The notes beneath the pieces were generated by a model. That model saw nothing but the letters and a program-made list of their open reading frames with translations, had not been told where the DNA came from and did no database searches. The position numbers and the translations under genes are program-made. From Lachnospiraceae bacterium (lineage in GTDB: Bacteria; Bacillota; Clostridia; Lachnospirales; Lachnospiraceae), in contig JAGATV010000041.1 in NCBI GenBank assembly GCA_017621075.1, forward strand, positions 1 through 64,000: a stretch of 64,000 nucleotides of DNA. The letters run 5' to 3'. Shown here in pieces: positions 17,606 through 25,867 of this stretch (positions are counted from its first letter, which is position 1; every line of letters starts with the position of its first letter).

Positions 17606-18394
17606 TTATTTTGCAGGCACTACTACCACCTGGGCATTGTTGCAGTATGCATTGGTGCATTCCATGGCAGCCTTCACCTCATCGGTGAGGGTCATGCCGT
17701 TCCATACCACATCGATATTCTTGGAATCCAGCTCCATGATCTTGTTGTCCCAGTCGATCTCCACGAACTGTACTTCCACACCGAGCTTTTCTGCCACCTT
17801 GCGTGCCATATCAGCATCAAATCCGATCCACTCACCGGAAGTATCCTTGTAATCCATGGGAGCAAAATCAGTGATGCCTACGATCAAAGTGCCCTTATCC
17901 TGAATATAAGCCACATCGCTTTCCGCAGCGGCAGTATACTCACAGGCTGACTGCTCCACCAGGGATTCCTGTACGCCATATTTCGTAGCGGTCTCCTTCA
18001 GGGAGCCGTCTGCGTAGGTTTCTGCAAACACCACGTTTATGTAGGAGGCAAGGTCGGAACCCTTTCTGCAGCCCACGCCATATTCCTCGGTGGTCAGCTT
18101 ATCCGTGTAGGTCAGGTTGGGATAGCTGGTGCCCTCACCGATCATGGCACCTGCCATCAAAAGATCGATGATCGCTGCATCCGAAGTGCCGGAAGCAGCC
18201 TCCATCAGAGCATCTGCCTGGGATGCCACGGAATTGTACTGAAATCCCTTTTCCTGTGCCACCGCCTCACCTGCGGAGCCGGCCTCAACAGCATACACCA
18301 CAGCCTTTCCGGCAGTCTTCTCGCTTCCACAGCCTGTCAGCGCCAGGCCCATCATCATGGTTACGCTCAAAAGCATTGCAATTTTCTTTTTCAT
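17606..18394 (-). CDS. ABC substrate-binding lipoprotein, apparently circularly permuted
   Basis: A 262-residue lipoprotein with a signal peptide and lipobox LTGC (Cys22), so it is anchored outside the membrane. The order of its lobes is unusual. Residues 30-150 look like the second half of an amino-acid binding protein (AVEAGSAGEAVAQ, then YGVGCRKGSDLASYINVVF). Residues 160-262 look like the usual beginning (KGTLIVGITDFAPMDYKD, WIGFDADMARKVAEKLGVEV). The ends are intact and the gene lies in a normal operon, so it is probably functional. AGGAG precedes the ATG. Confidence 0.85.
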   Translation of the reverse strand: MKKKIAMLLSVTMMMGLALTGCGSEKTAGKAVVYAVEAGSAGEAVAQEKGFQYNSVASQADALMEAASGTSDAAIIDLLMAGAMIGEGTSYPNLTYTDKLTTEEYGVGCRKGSDLASYINVVFAETYADGSLKETATKYGVQESLVEQSACEYTAAAESDVAYIQDKGTLIVGITDFAPMDYKDTSGEWIGFDADMARKVAEKLGVEVQFVEIDWDNKIMELDSKNIDVVWNGMTLTDEVKAAMECTNAYCNNAQVVVVPAK

Positions 18395-18436
18395 AATCTC
18401 CTCCGTGTCATTGAAAATTTTATAATACCTTTTCGC

Positions 18437-18465
18437 ATTCTACCACATTAGCGCAGTAAAGTAAA
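18437..18465 (-). promoter_or_regulatory. promoter of the ABC importer operon
   Basis: On the minus strand TTTACT (18460-18465) and TAGAAT (18437-18442) are 17 bases apart, and a TG extends the -10 by one base. Transcription would start about 30 bases before the binding-protein ATG. No operator-like dyad was seen around it. Confidence 0.55.
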
Positions 18466-18551
18466 GAGGCCCGGGACAATTCGTCCGATTCCTTAAGCTC
18501 ATGTCAAGCAGGGAACAACAAAAAGGGGATCTGCTGGTAAAGAGTAGCATA

Positions 18552-19019
18552 CTATTGTTCCACCACCTTCCCGATCACCACATACCTTGCATCCTCGTAG
18601 TCATACGAACAGGTAGATAATGTAACAAGCTTATCGTCCTCGTCCACGGTTACTCCCGAATCAAACAAAGTCATTCTACCGGCATACTCTAATATCTTGT
18701 CTCTATCATCTTCTGTGACTGGTATTTCGTAAATCATGTCATCCACTCCGGCTGTATATCCTGCAACCAGTTCCAGCTTATAGCGATGCCCCGGTGTGTA
18801 TAAGTACATAACCGGATGTTTGTTATAATAATCTTGATCCTGATACTCAATAAGAGATGCAAACATAGAACCATTCTTCATGTGGTGTCCGTAAATTATA
18901 GTATTCCAGTCTGATAAATCAGCACTGTTTCTGTAATCCATGAATAATGTTCCGCCATTTGCATTTGTTCCATCCAATAATCGTCGAAGGTAATAGCATC
19001 TGCTGTATCCGCTTTCCAA
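18552..19019 (-). pseudogene. C-terminal part of a class B sortase (decayed)
   Basis: The frame contains the catalytic core of a SrtB-type sortase: NTIIYGHHMKNGSMFASL with the active-site histidine, TLSTCSY with the catalytic cysteine, and DARYVVIG with the arginine. It starts abruptly at CYYLRRLLDGTNANGGTLFM, so the N-terminal membrane anchor and the first strands are missing. Another piece of a similar gene lies upstream at 19311-19439. The stretch is more AT-rich than its surroundings. It is unlikely to be functional, though a soluble catalytic fragment cannot be excluded. Confidence 0.7.
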
Positions 19020-19024
19020 TCTTC

Positions 19025-19336
19025 CTATGCGTTTCTTCTTTCCTCATAGTCCATTATATCTTCATCTTCTCTTTGTTTTATAATAAACTCTTCTATTTCA
19101 CTTTTGATATTATCAACACAGCTATTGTCATATGAATCCATAACCACAGACATATAACACGCCTGTTCAGAATTATATTCTGCTTCACCATTCACATATT
19201 CAACAGTCTTATTCAAGATATTATCATCTGACTCATATACTCTGATTTCCAATACACTTGTTGCTCCTTCTGAATCATCAATATCGAGAATACCATATAC
19301 CTCTAACTTGTTATTCCTCTTTCCTGTTATCGACAT
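19025..19336 (-). CDS. unrecognised fragment between two sortase pieces
   Basis: An acidic, AT-rich reading frame of about 103 residues running from MSITGKRNNKLEVYGILDID to MDYEERRNA. I do not recognise a family. It has a possible beta-rich first half and a helical, charged end, and no signal peptide. It lies exactly between the two sortase B fragments and overlaps the upstream one in another frame. It may be inserted foreign DNA or the tail of a lost gene. No convincing ribosome binding site is seen. Confidence 0.25.
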   Translation of the reverse strand: MSITGKRNNKLEVYGILDIDDSEGATSVLEIRVYESDDNILNKTVEYVNGEAEYNSEQACYMSVVMDSYDNSCVDNIKSEIEEFIIKQREDEDIMDYEERRNA

Positions 19337-19439
19337 TCTGATTGGGTTCTCCGTAAAAATCAAGCCGTAGATAATAGCATTCATCTTCCATCGTCTGCAT
19401 AACAGGGTAATCAATGACCGTACCATCAATCGAAAGCAT
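19311..19439 (-). pseudogene. central fragment of a class B sortase
   Basis: This 42-residue frame contains LSIDGTVIDYPVMQTMEDE followed by YYLRLDFYGEPN, the strand just before the active site in SrtB enzymes, and then stops. It begins only six bases after the spoIVB stop, with no anchor sequence or ribosome binding site. The segment TGCTATTA-C-CT repeats, diverged, at the start of the downstream sortase fragment. This suggests two sortase copies or a recombination scar. Confidence 0.6.
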
Positions 19440-19444
19440 AATTT

Positions 19445-20899
19445 TTAGCCCATTGCGTCCAGCATGTTTTCAATAAAAATTCCATATCCCTTAGTACAGT
19501 CCTGGATAAGAACGTGGGTTACCGCCCCTATCAGCTTGCCATCCTGAATAATGGGACTGCCGCTCATACCCTGGATGATGCCCCCCGTAAGGTCCAGAAG
19601 TTCAGGGTCCGTAACGGTAAGTTCGATCCCCCGGTTCACATTGTCATTGTCCAGATGAACGGCTGTGATCTCCACATCATAGTAAGCAGTTTCCCCGTCT
19701 ACCGTACAGAGGATCTGTGCGGGCCCTTTGACGATCTCCTGCCGGAAACCGATGGGCAAAGGTTCCATCTTCGTCAGGGTCTGTACTTTCTGATTGCAGA
19801 CTCCAAAGATCCCCCTTTCGCTGTTGCTGGTAATATCACCCAGGATCCTGTCATCCGAATAGACGATCATCCCCGTCATCTCCCCGGGGGTTCCCACAGT
19901 CCCCTTTTTTATGGAAATGATCTCCGTCTCATACAGTGTCCCGTCATCAATATCCATAAGGGTACTGGTGTCCAGGTCATTGATGCCATGTCCCAGTGCG
20001 CCGAATCTCCCCTGACTGTCCACATAAGTCAGCGTTCCCACTCCCTGGGCATTGTCCCTGACCCACAGCCCCAGCTTGTAGACCCCGTTCTGATCCTTTT
20101 TAGCCCTGACCTTCTGGTCGAACACCTCCCCGTCACGCTCTATGGTAAGAATCAGTTCCCTGCCTCCGCTCTCCTCAATCCTTGCAATAAAATCTTCTTT
20201 TTCCGTAACACTTTCCCCGTCGATCTTGTGGATATAGTCACCGGACTTCAGGATATATTTTACGGGGGAGCACTCTGTCCCGTCCTGCCCCTTAAATTCT
20301 CCGGTTCCCACTACCAGGATACCTTCCGTCTTCATGTAGATACCCACGGGAACTCCCATGGGTATCAGTTCGGTGTCCTCCACCACCCGGATCTCCACCT
20401 GCTTAAAGGGCAAAAGACCGAATAGATTCACCTGCATCTGATATTCTTCCAGCCCACCCATACGCATGGTAACCGGCTTGTTCAGATCGATGGTGACTGC
20501 GCCCTTGGGAATATTGCTGTCTCCCTGCCCGCTGACTCCTATGATCTCTGCCCTGGCGGGGACACCAAGATCCAGGGACTGCTCCTGTCCCGCCCGCAGA
20601 TAGATCATGGAAGGAATGCTGCTGTCAATGGAATAGTAGCACATTCCTGCCAGTGCCGTGCAGGCAAGTACCAGCACTACACAGAGGCAGCGCCTGTAAA
20701 TGCGGTATCTTCGGCTTCTCTTTTTCCAGTTTGCCAAAATCACTGCGGCCTCCTGACCGGACTGCTCCTTCAGCACACAGTCCGGTTTCCTCTCCATCCG
20801 CTCCCCGCCGCTCTCTGACACGGTATCCTCCGCCTCTTCGTCTGTCATTGCTCTGCCTGCCACCTCTGCATCTGTTACTTTTCTGTTGACTGTCTTCAT
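19445..20899 (-). CDS. spoIVB: SpoIVB peptidase (stage IV sporulation)
   Basis: A serine protease secreted by the forespore that triggers pro-sigma-K processing by cleaving SpoIVFA. The 484-residue product has a long cytoplasmic N-terminus (about 80 residues, acidic), one membrane segment (CLCVVLVLACTALAGMCYY), a PDZ domain (SGDYIHKIDGESV) and an S55 peptidase domain with the catalytic histidine in GALGHGI and serine in GMSGSPI. The ATG at 20899 is preferred because the frame upstream of it enters a terminator hairpin. It lies downstream of recN, as is usual in Clostridia. The extra N-terminal region is longer than in Bacillus. Confidence 0.92.
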   Translation of the reverse strand: MKTVNRKVTDAEVAGRAMTDEEAEDTVSESGGERMERKPDCVLKEQSGQEAAVILANWKKRSRRYRIYRRCLCVVLVLACTALAGMCYYSIDSSIPSMIYLRAGQEQSLDLGVPARAEIIGVSGQGDSNIPKGAVTIDLNKPVTMRMGGLEEYQMQVNLFGLLPFKQVEIRVVEDTELIPMGVPVGIYMKTEGILVVGTGEFKGQDGTECSPVKYILKSGDYIHKIDGESVTEKEDFIARIEESGGRELILTIERDGEVFDQKVRAKKDQNGVYKLGLWVRDNAQGVGTLTYVDSQGRFGALGHGINDLDTSTLMDIDDGTLYETEIISIKKGTVGTPGEMTGMIVYSDDRILGDITSNSERGIFGVCNQKVQTLTKMEPLPIGFRQEIVKGPAQILCTVDGETAYYDVEITAVHLDNDNVNRGIELTVTDPELLDLTGGIIQGMSGSPIIQDGKLIGAVTHVLIQDCTKGYGIFIENMLDAMG

Positions 20900-20945
20900 A
20901 TCGGCATCCCCACACTTCAAATGATCACGCAATAAAACTGCACAC

Positions 20946-21003
20946 AAAAAACACCACACACTAAAATCCATTGGTTCTGATGAATCTTAGTATGCGGTGT
21001 TTT
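20946..21003 (-). terminator. terminator between the lipoprotein gene and spoIVB
   Basis: A 17-bp stem with two mismatches (20948-20964 with 20987-21003) has A-runs and T-runs at its ends, so it can act in both directions. On the minus strand it stops transcription from the recN-lipoprotein genes, implying that spoIVB has its own, probably forespore-specific, promoter in the short space after it. Confidence 0.7.
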
Positions 21004-21017
21004 CCCGTTTTCATTCC

Positions 21018-21872
21018 CTATCCGATATATTCTGTCATTTCCAGTTTTTCCAGATCGATTTCAAATTCTTTTTCTGCAAAATCCTCCAATTCATCTTTCC
21101 AGTACCAGATCCTGACCTTATCCTGCTGTGGCAGATATTCCGCTCCGATAGCCCCGATGCCGTGATTGTCAAATTCTTCCTCTAACAGATCCGTCCCGGC
21201 ACCCCGAAGCACTTTTTCCCCGTCAAAATGGTAAATGTACACATCCATGGCCCCGTCTGCCATCCATTGCACATTGCAAATCATCTCATCAATACCGTCT
21301 CCGTCCACATCCTTTATCCAGAATCCGTCGTCCCTCGCACCCCAGCGATAAGCTACGGGCACCAGCTCTGCCTCTTTCCTTTGCGCATCTGTGTTGCGGT
21401 ACTCTATGGCATAGTAACCGACTGTGTAGTAATAGGATTCCGTCCCCAGCGGGCACCGCTGATAAATACAGAATCCGTCATGTCCCAGGATATCTTCAAA
21501 GGCCTCTGCCGTGATATCCCGGAAAGTCTGGTACTCCCAGCTTTCAAAGGTACGCAGGACTTTGCTCTCCCCGTCCTTCTGAAACAAAAGCTCCAGGGTC
21601 TCTTCCGTGGCACCTGCCTGTAAGGAAATCTCATAATCCTCTATGGGCATGGTCCAGTAAATCTCCCTGTCCGTCCCTGATCCGGTCTCTGATGTCTCCC
21701 GGCTGGCTTCAGACTCTGCCTCTGTCAGAACTTCCGCAGATGTATCTGACACCTCTGCGGAATCGTTGGCCGGATCTTCTGCCACATTTCCCACCGGCTG
21801 CCTCTCCCCACAGGCAGTCAGAAGCAGGATCACAAATATAACAAAAGTCCAATGGCACATTCTCTTTTTCAA
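21018..21872 (-). CDS. putative lipoprotein with a calcium-loop-like motif
   Basis: A 284-residue secreted lipoprotein of unknown role. It has a signal peptide ending in the lipobox LTAC, then an acidic, Ser/Thr/Glu-rich linker (about residues 25-70) that probably spans the cell wall, then a folded domain. WIKDVDGDGIDEMIC near residue 190 resembles the calcium loops of FG-GAP/VCBS or dockerin-like proteins. GGGAGG lies 7 bases before a TTG at 21872, giving MKKRMCHWTF; an upstream ATG at 21887 overlaps that site. It follows recN by 18 bases and ends at a terminator. Confidence 0.6.
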   Translation of the reverse strand: MKKRMCHWTFVIFVILLLTACGERQPVGNVAEDPANDSAEVSDTSAEVLTEAESEASRETSETGSGTDREIYWTMPIEDYEISLQAGATEETLELLFQKDGESKVLRTFESWEYQTFRDITAEAFEDILGHDGFCIYQRCPLGTESYYYTVGYYAIEYRNTDAQRKEAELVPVAYRWGARDDGFWIKDVDGDGIDEMICNVQWMADGAMDVYIYHFDGEKVLRGAGTDLLEEEFDNHGIGAIGAEYLPQQDKVRIWYWKDELEDFAEKEFEIDLEKLEMTEYIG

Positions 21873-21890
21873 GGCAAATCCTCCCATCCT

Positions 21891-23576
21891 TTATCCTCGC
21901 TGCTTATATTCCATGGCCTGACTGCGCATCTGTCTGGCATTTTCAAGGGCCGCCTCTGTCAGAGTATCACTTCCCAGGAGCCTTGCCAATTCTGCCAGAC
22001 TCTCTTCTCCCTCCACCTGACGGATGTCCGTGATGGTACTTGCGTCGGTACTGCTCTTTTCAATCACAAAATGGGTATCTGCCATGGCTGCGATCTGGGG
22101 AAGGTGCGTGATACAGATCACCTGGTGGGCATGTCCCACCTCATTTAACTGCTCCGATACCTTCCATGCCGTGCGTCCGCTGATACCTGCATCGATCTCG
22201 TCAAATATCAGAGTGTCGATCTGGTCCTTTTCGGACAGAACGGTCTTGATGGCCAGCATGATCCGGGAAAGCTCGCCTCCGCTTGCCACCTGGCTTAAGG
22301 ATTTGGGGCTTTCTCCCGGATTGGTGGAGATCAAAAATTCCACATCATCATACCCATTTGCACTGATCTGTCCCCCCGGTGTCACTGCGATCTCAAATTT
22401 CACTGTCAGGAAGTTTAAGTTTACCAGTGCCTTTGTCAAAAGCTCCGTAAGCACTGCCGCATTCTGCTGCCTGATGGCGGAAAGTGCAGCACAGGCTCCC
22501 CTAAGATCCGCCTCCGCTCTTTCCAGTTCTGCCCTGCTCTTTTCCATATAGGCATCATAATTTGACAGTTTTTGCAAAAGCGCCTGTCTGGATTCCTGAT
22601 AAGCCAGGATCTCTTCTATGGTGCTTCCATATTTTTCCTTCAGGCGGTTTATGGTATTGAGCCGTTCCTCTACCCGGGTGAAATCTTCCCCGTCAAATTC
22701 ACAGTCCGCAATGTATTCCGCCACATCACGGTTGTAATCAGCCAAGAGGCTGTCCACCTGTGCAAGCTGCTGCTCCAGATCCATAAGCCGCTCATCGTAC
22801 ATGGTGATACTGCCCAAGGCACGGAGGGCACGGCTCAGATAATTGCCTGCTCCTTCCTGGCTGTCGCTTCCCGTATATCCATAGCTCTCGGTGAGATTTT
22901 GGACGATCTTTTGGCTATTCAGCATAATGCGGTACCGCTGTTCCAATTCCTCATCCTCTCCTACAGTGAGAGCCGCCCCTTCGATTTCCTGATATTCAAA
23001 TTCAGCCAACGCCTGCTCTCTGGCCTTGGCTGCTTCATCCATACTTTCTTCTTCCAAAGTCTTTCTTAACGTGCGGCATCTTTCAAACAGCGCTGCCACC
23101 TTTTCCAGTGCCTCTCCGGCTGCTTTCCCCGAGTAAGCGTCCAGGATCTCAAGGTGCTTCCTCTTGTGCAGCAGGGACTGGTGCTCATGCTGACCGTGAA
23201 TGTCGATCAGCACCTCCGCCAGTTCCTTGACCTGCCTCGCAGTAACAGTCTCTCCGTTGATCCGGCACAAGCTCCGGCCCGGCTGCAGCTTCCGGCTGAT
23301 GATGATCATACCGTCCTCTGCATCCAGATCCATGCTCCTTAACTTCTCCAGTACTTTGTCTCCCTCGGCCGAAAACACCAGCTCTATATAGGCGCTGTCC
23401 GCCCCCTTGCGCAGCATCTCTTTCTCGAATTTGCCGCCAAGGGCCAGGTTCACGGAACCGATCAGTAGGGATTTGCCCGCTCCGGTCTCTCCTGTCAGGA
23501 TATTGAAGCCCGGACCGAATTCCACCTCTGTCTCCTCCATCAGGGCAAGATTCTTCACGCGTAAACTCTGTAACAT
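21891..23576 (-). CDS. recN: DNA repair protein RecN
   Basis: An SMC-like ATPase that gathers broken DNA ends for recombination repair. The 561-residue product has the expected length. The Walker A motif GETGAGKS lies near residue 30, a long coiled coil spans about 160-370, and the C-terminal ATPase half has the signature ASGGELSRIMLA and Walker B LIFDEIDAGISG. The ATG has AAGGAG upstream. It follows argR in the conserved clostridial order. Confidence 0.95.
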   Translation of the reverse strand: MLQSLRVKNLALMEETEVEFGPGFNILTGETGAGKSLLIGSVNLALGGKFEKEMLRKGADSAYIELVFSAEGDKVLEKLRSMDLDAEDGMIIISRKLQPGRSLCRINGETVTARQVKELAEVLIDIHGQHEHQSLLHKRKHLEILDAYSGKAAGEALEKVAALFERCRTLRKTLEEESMDEAAKAREQALAEFEYQEIEGAALTVGEDEELEQRYRIMLNSQKIVQNLTESYGYTGSDSQEGAGNYLSRALRALGSITMYDERLMDLEQQLAQVDSLLADYNRDVAEYIADCEFDGEDFTRVEERLNTINRLKEKYGSTIEEILAYQESRQALLQKLSNYDAYMEKSRAELERAEADLRGACAALSAIRQQNAAVLTELLTKALVNLNFLTVKFEIAVTPGGQISANGYDDVEFLISTNPGESPKSLSQVASGGELSRIMLAIKTVLSEKDQIDTLIFDEIDAGISGRTAWKVSEQLNEVGHAHQVICITHLPQIAAMADTHFVIEKSSTDASTITDIRQVEGEESLAELARLLGSDTLTEAALENARQMRSQAMEYKQRG

Positions 23577-23616
23577 ATCTGTCTCCTTTTTGACCTTCCT
23601 CGAAAGGAGCCTCCCC

Positions 23617-24069
23617 TTATCGCTCGATCATGGTGTGTATGCGGTCCATCAGAGCCCTGGTGGCCTCCACGTCAGGAACTGCGATCATAATGGTATCATC
23701 CCCTGCGATACATCCCACTACTTCCGGCAGTTTCAGCGCATCGATGGCCGCCGCCACCGCCATGGCCATTCCGGAAACCGTCTTCACCACCAAAATATTC
23801 TGCGCCATATCCATGGAAACAAAGCCATCCCGCAGTACGCGGATATATTTGTCCCCCAGGTGGCCGTCATCCTGTTTCAGCACCACATATTTCTGTCTGC
23901 CGTCCCCCGTGGGGATCTTGGACAGCTTCAGTTCCCTGATATCCCGGGAAATGGTAGCCTGAGTCACATTATACCCTGCTTCCTTCAGATGGCCGGCCAA
24001 CTCCTCCTGGGTCTCCACATGGTATTTTTCTATAATATCGATGATTTTTTGATGTCTGCTTCTTTTCAT
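23617..24069 (-). CDS. argR: arginine repressor ArgR
   Basis: A 150-residue hexameric repressor that binds arginine and controls arginine synthesis and breakdown. The N-terminal winged helix is visible (TQEELAGHLKEAGYNVTQAT, then SRDIRELKL), as is the C-terminal arginine-binding domain with GCIAGDDTIMIAVPD near residue 115. It sits between nadK and recN, the usual order in this class, and shares their operon. Confidence 0.95.
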   Translation of the reverse strand: MKRSRHQKIIDIIEKYHVETQEELAGHLKEAGYNVTQATISRDIRELKLSKIPTGDGRQKYVVLKQDDGHLGDKYIRVLRDGFVSMDMAQNILVVKTVSGMAMAVAAAIDALKLPEVVGCIAGDDTIMIAVPDVEATRALMDRIHTMIER

Positions 24070-24082
24070 AGCTTACCCTTTA

Positions 24083-24949
24083 CTAAATCTCTCTCATCTT
24101 CTTATTCAGCACCTCTAAGAAGCTCACCTGGTTTAACTGTAAGAATTCCGTAGTCTTCTCAGACTTCACGATCCGGATGCGATCTCCCGTTCTCAGTGCG
24201 ATCTTGTGGGTTCCGTCAAAATTGGCCTCCACATCCTGGGACATACCATCCCGGATAGGCGGGATCTCGATCTCTACCACATCATCGGGAGAGAGGATGA
24301 TACTTCTCTGGTTCAGGGTGTGAGGACATATAGGAGTCAGAGTGATCAGGCTTGCTCCCGGCTCCACCAAAGGCCCTCCTGCGGAAAGGTTGTAGCCTGT
24401 AGATCCCGTGGGCGTGGTCACGATCATCCCGTCCGCCTTATAATCATGTAAAAACTGACCATTGACATAAATATTGAAGTGGATGATCTGCAGGGAACCG
24501 CTTCTGGAAATAACGATATCATTTAACGCCCAGCCCTCATCCTCTGTCTTGTCCGCAAAGAACACCTTGCCGTTCAACATCATCCTGCTTTCCTGGTGAT
24601 ATCGGCCTGCGATGAGCCTATCCAGAGATTCCTCCAGATTGGTGGGCTCTATCTCTGTCATGTATCCCAGGGTCCCCAGATTCACACCGATAATGGGAAT
24701 ATGCAGCTTCTTGGTCTCCCTGGCTGCCTGTAGCACAGTGCCGTCACCCCCCAGCACGATCATACAGTCCACATCGGAAGGGATATTCTTTGCCTCCTCG
24801 CTTTCTTCTCCCGCTACCGATTTCCAGTCCGCCTCCTTCAGTTTCACAGTTACCTTCTGTCCCTTAGTCTGAAGATGGCTGACGATGCGGTTGGTGATAA
24901 AGAGGTTCTTGTCCTTGTACGTGCTGGAATAAATCAGAAAATGCTTCAT
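24083..24949 (-). CDS. nadK: NAD kinase
   Basis: Phosphorylates NAD to NADP in the cytoplasm. The 288-residue product shows the catalytic GGDGTVLQAAR motif near residue 67, the ALNDIVISR motif near 155, and the glycine-rich TTPTGSTGYNLSAGG segment near 185 that binds the nucleotide. The ATG is preceded by AGAAGGGAG. It lies 13 bases upstream of argR, and 33 bases after the tlyA stop. Confidence 0.95.
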   Translation of the reverse strand: MKHFLIYSSTYKDKNLFITNRIVSHLQTKGQKVTVKLKEADWKSVAGEESEEAKNIPSDVDCMIVLGGDGTVLQAARETKKLHIPIIGVNLGTLGYMTEIEPTNLEESLDRLIAGRYHQESRMMLNGKVFFADKTEDEGWALNDIVISRSGSLQIIHFNIYVNGQFLHDYKADGMIVTTPTGSTGYNLSAGGPLVEPGASLITLTPICPHTLNQRSIILSPDDVVEIEIPPIRDGMSQDVEANFDGTHKIALRTGDRIRIVKSEKTTEFLQLNQVSFLEVLNKKMREI

Positions 24950-24982
24950 AATGGATTCTCCCTTCTGTACCTTCTGTCTCTT

Positions 24983-25864
24983 TTACATAGTATGCGAGTC
25001 TGCTACAATATCTGTTATGATCTGTTCCCAGTCCTCCCCGTGGGAGAGTCCGGTCTTTTCTTCTATGATCTGCTTCAGTCTTTCTTCTGCTTCATGTTCT
25101 GTGAGATTTTCTACTTCTTCCGGTATTCCGGCCCTTTTTTCAAGATGCACCAGATATTCGATATTGCCCTCCGGTCCCTTGATGGGGGAATAGTCCAGGG
25201 CCAGCACTGCAAACCCTACGCTGTCCGCAAAATCGATGACCTTGCGGATGACCTCCCTGTGAACCTGCGGTTCCCTCACCACCCCGTTCTTGCCTACCTT
25301 GTCACGGCCGGCCTCAAACTGGGGTTTGATCAAGCAGACCATATGTCCCCCCTCTTTTAACAGCTTCCTTGCGGGGATCAGTATCTTGGTCAGAGAAATA
25401 AAGGACACATCCACACTGGCAAAATCCAGATCATCCCGGATATCCTCCCTGGTAAGGTAACGGAAATTGGTCTGCTCCATGCACACCACACGCTCATCAT
25501 TGCGAAGCTTCCAGGCCAGCTGCCCATGGCCCACATCTACGGAATAGACCTTTGCCGCACCGTTTTGAAGCATACAGTCCGTAAATCCCCCTGTGGAGGC
25601 ACCGATATCCATGCATACACAGTCCTTTAAGTCAAACTGCCACACCTCCATGGCTTTCTCCAACTTGAGCCCGCCTCTGCTCACATATTTTTGGCTGCTC
25701 CCACGCACTTCCAGCTTGATCTTGGTCACATCGAATCCGGTGCCGGCCTTATCCTCTTTCTGTCCGTTCACATAGACATTGCCGGACATGATGATTGCTT
25801 TGGCTTTTTCCCTGGAGGGGGCATATCCCTGCTCCACCAGGATCACATCCAATCGTTCCTTCAT
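24983..25864 (-). CDS. tlyA: TlyA-family rRNA 2'-O-methyltransferase
   Basis: A 293-residue RNA methyltransferase once called hemolysin A. The N-terminal S4 RNA-binding domain (MKERLDVILVEQGYAPSREK) is followed by an FtsJ-like S-adenosylmethionine domain with DIGASTGGFTDCMLQNGA near residue 85 and VDVSFISLTKILIP near 150. In other bacteria it methylates cytidines of 16S and 23S rRNA. Its start lies three bases after the dxs stop, with a modest GGAAGG site. The order dxs-tlyA-nadK is conserved in Clostridia. Confidence 0.93.
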   Translation of the reverse strand: MKERLDVILVEQGYAPSREKAKAIIMSGNVYVNGQKEDKAGTGFDVTKIKLEVRGSSQKYVSRGGLKLEKAMEVWQFDLKDCVCMDIGASTGGFTDCMLQNGAAKVYSVDVGHGQLAWKLRNDERVVCMEQTNFRYLTREDIRDDLDFASVDVSFISLTKILIPARKLLKEGGHMVCLIKPQFEAGRDKVGKNGVVREPQVHREVIRKVIDFADSVGFAVLALDYSPIKGPEGNIEYLVHLEKRAGIPEEVENLTEHEAEERLKQIIEEKTGLSHGEDWEQIITDIVADSHTM

Positions 25865-25867
25865 GTG

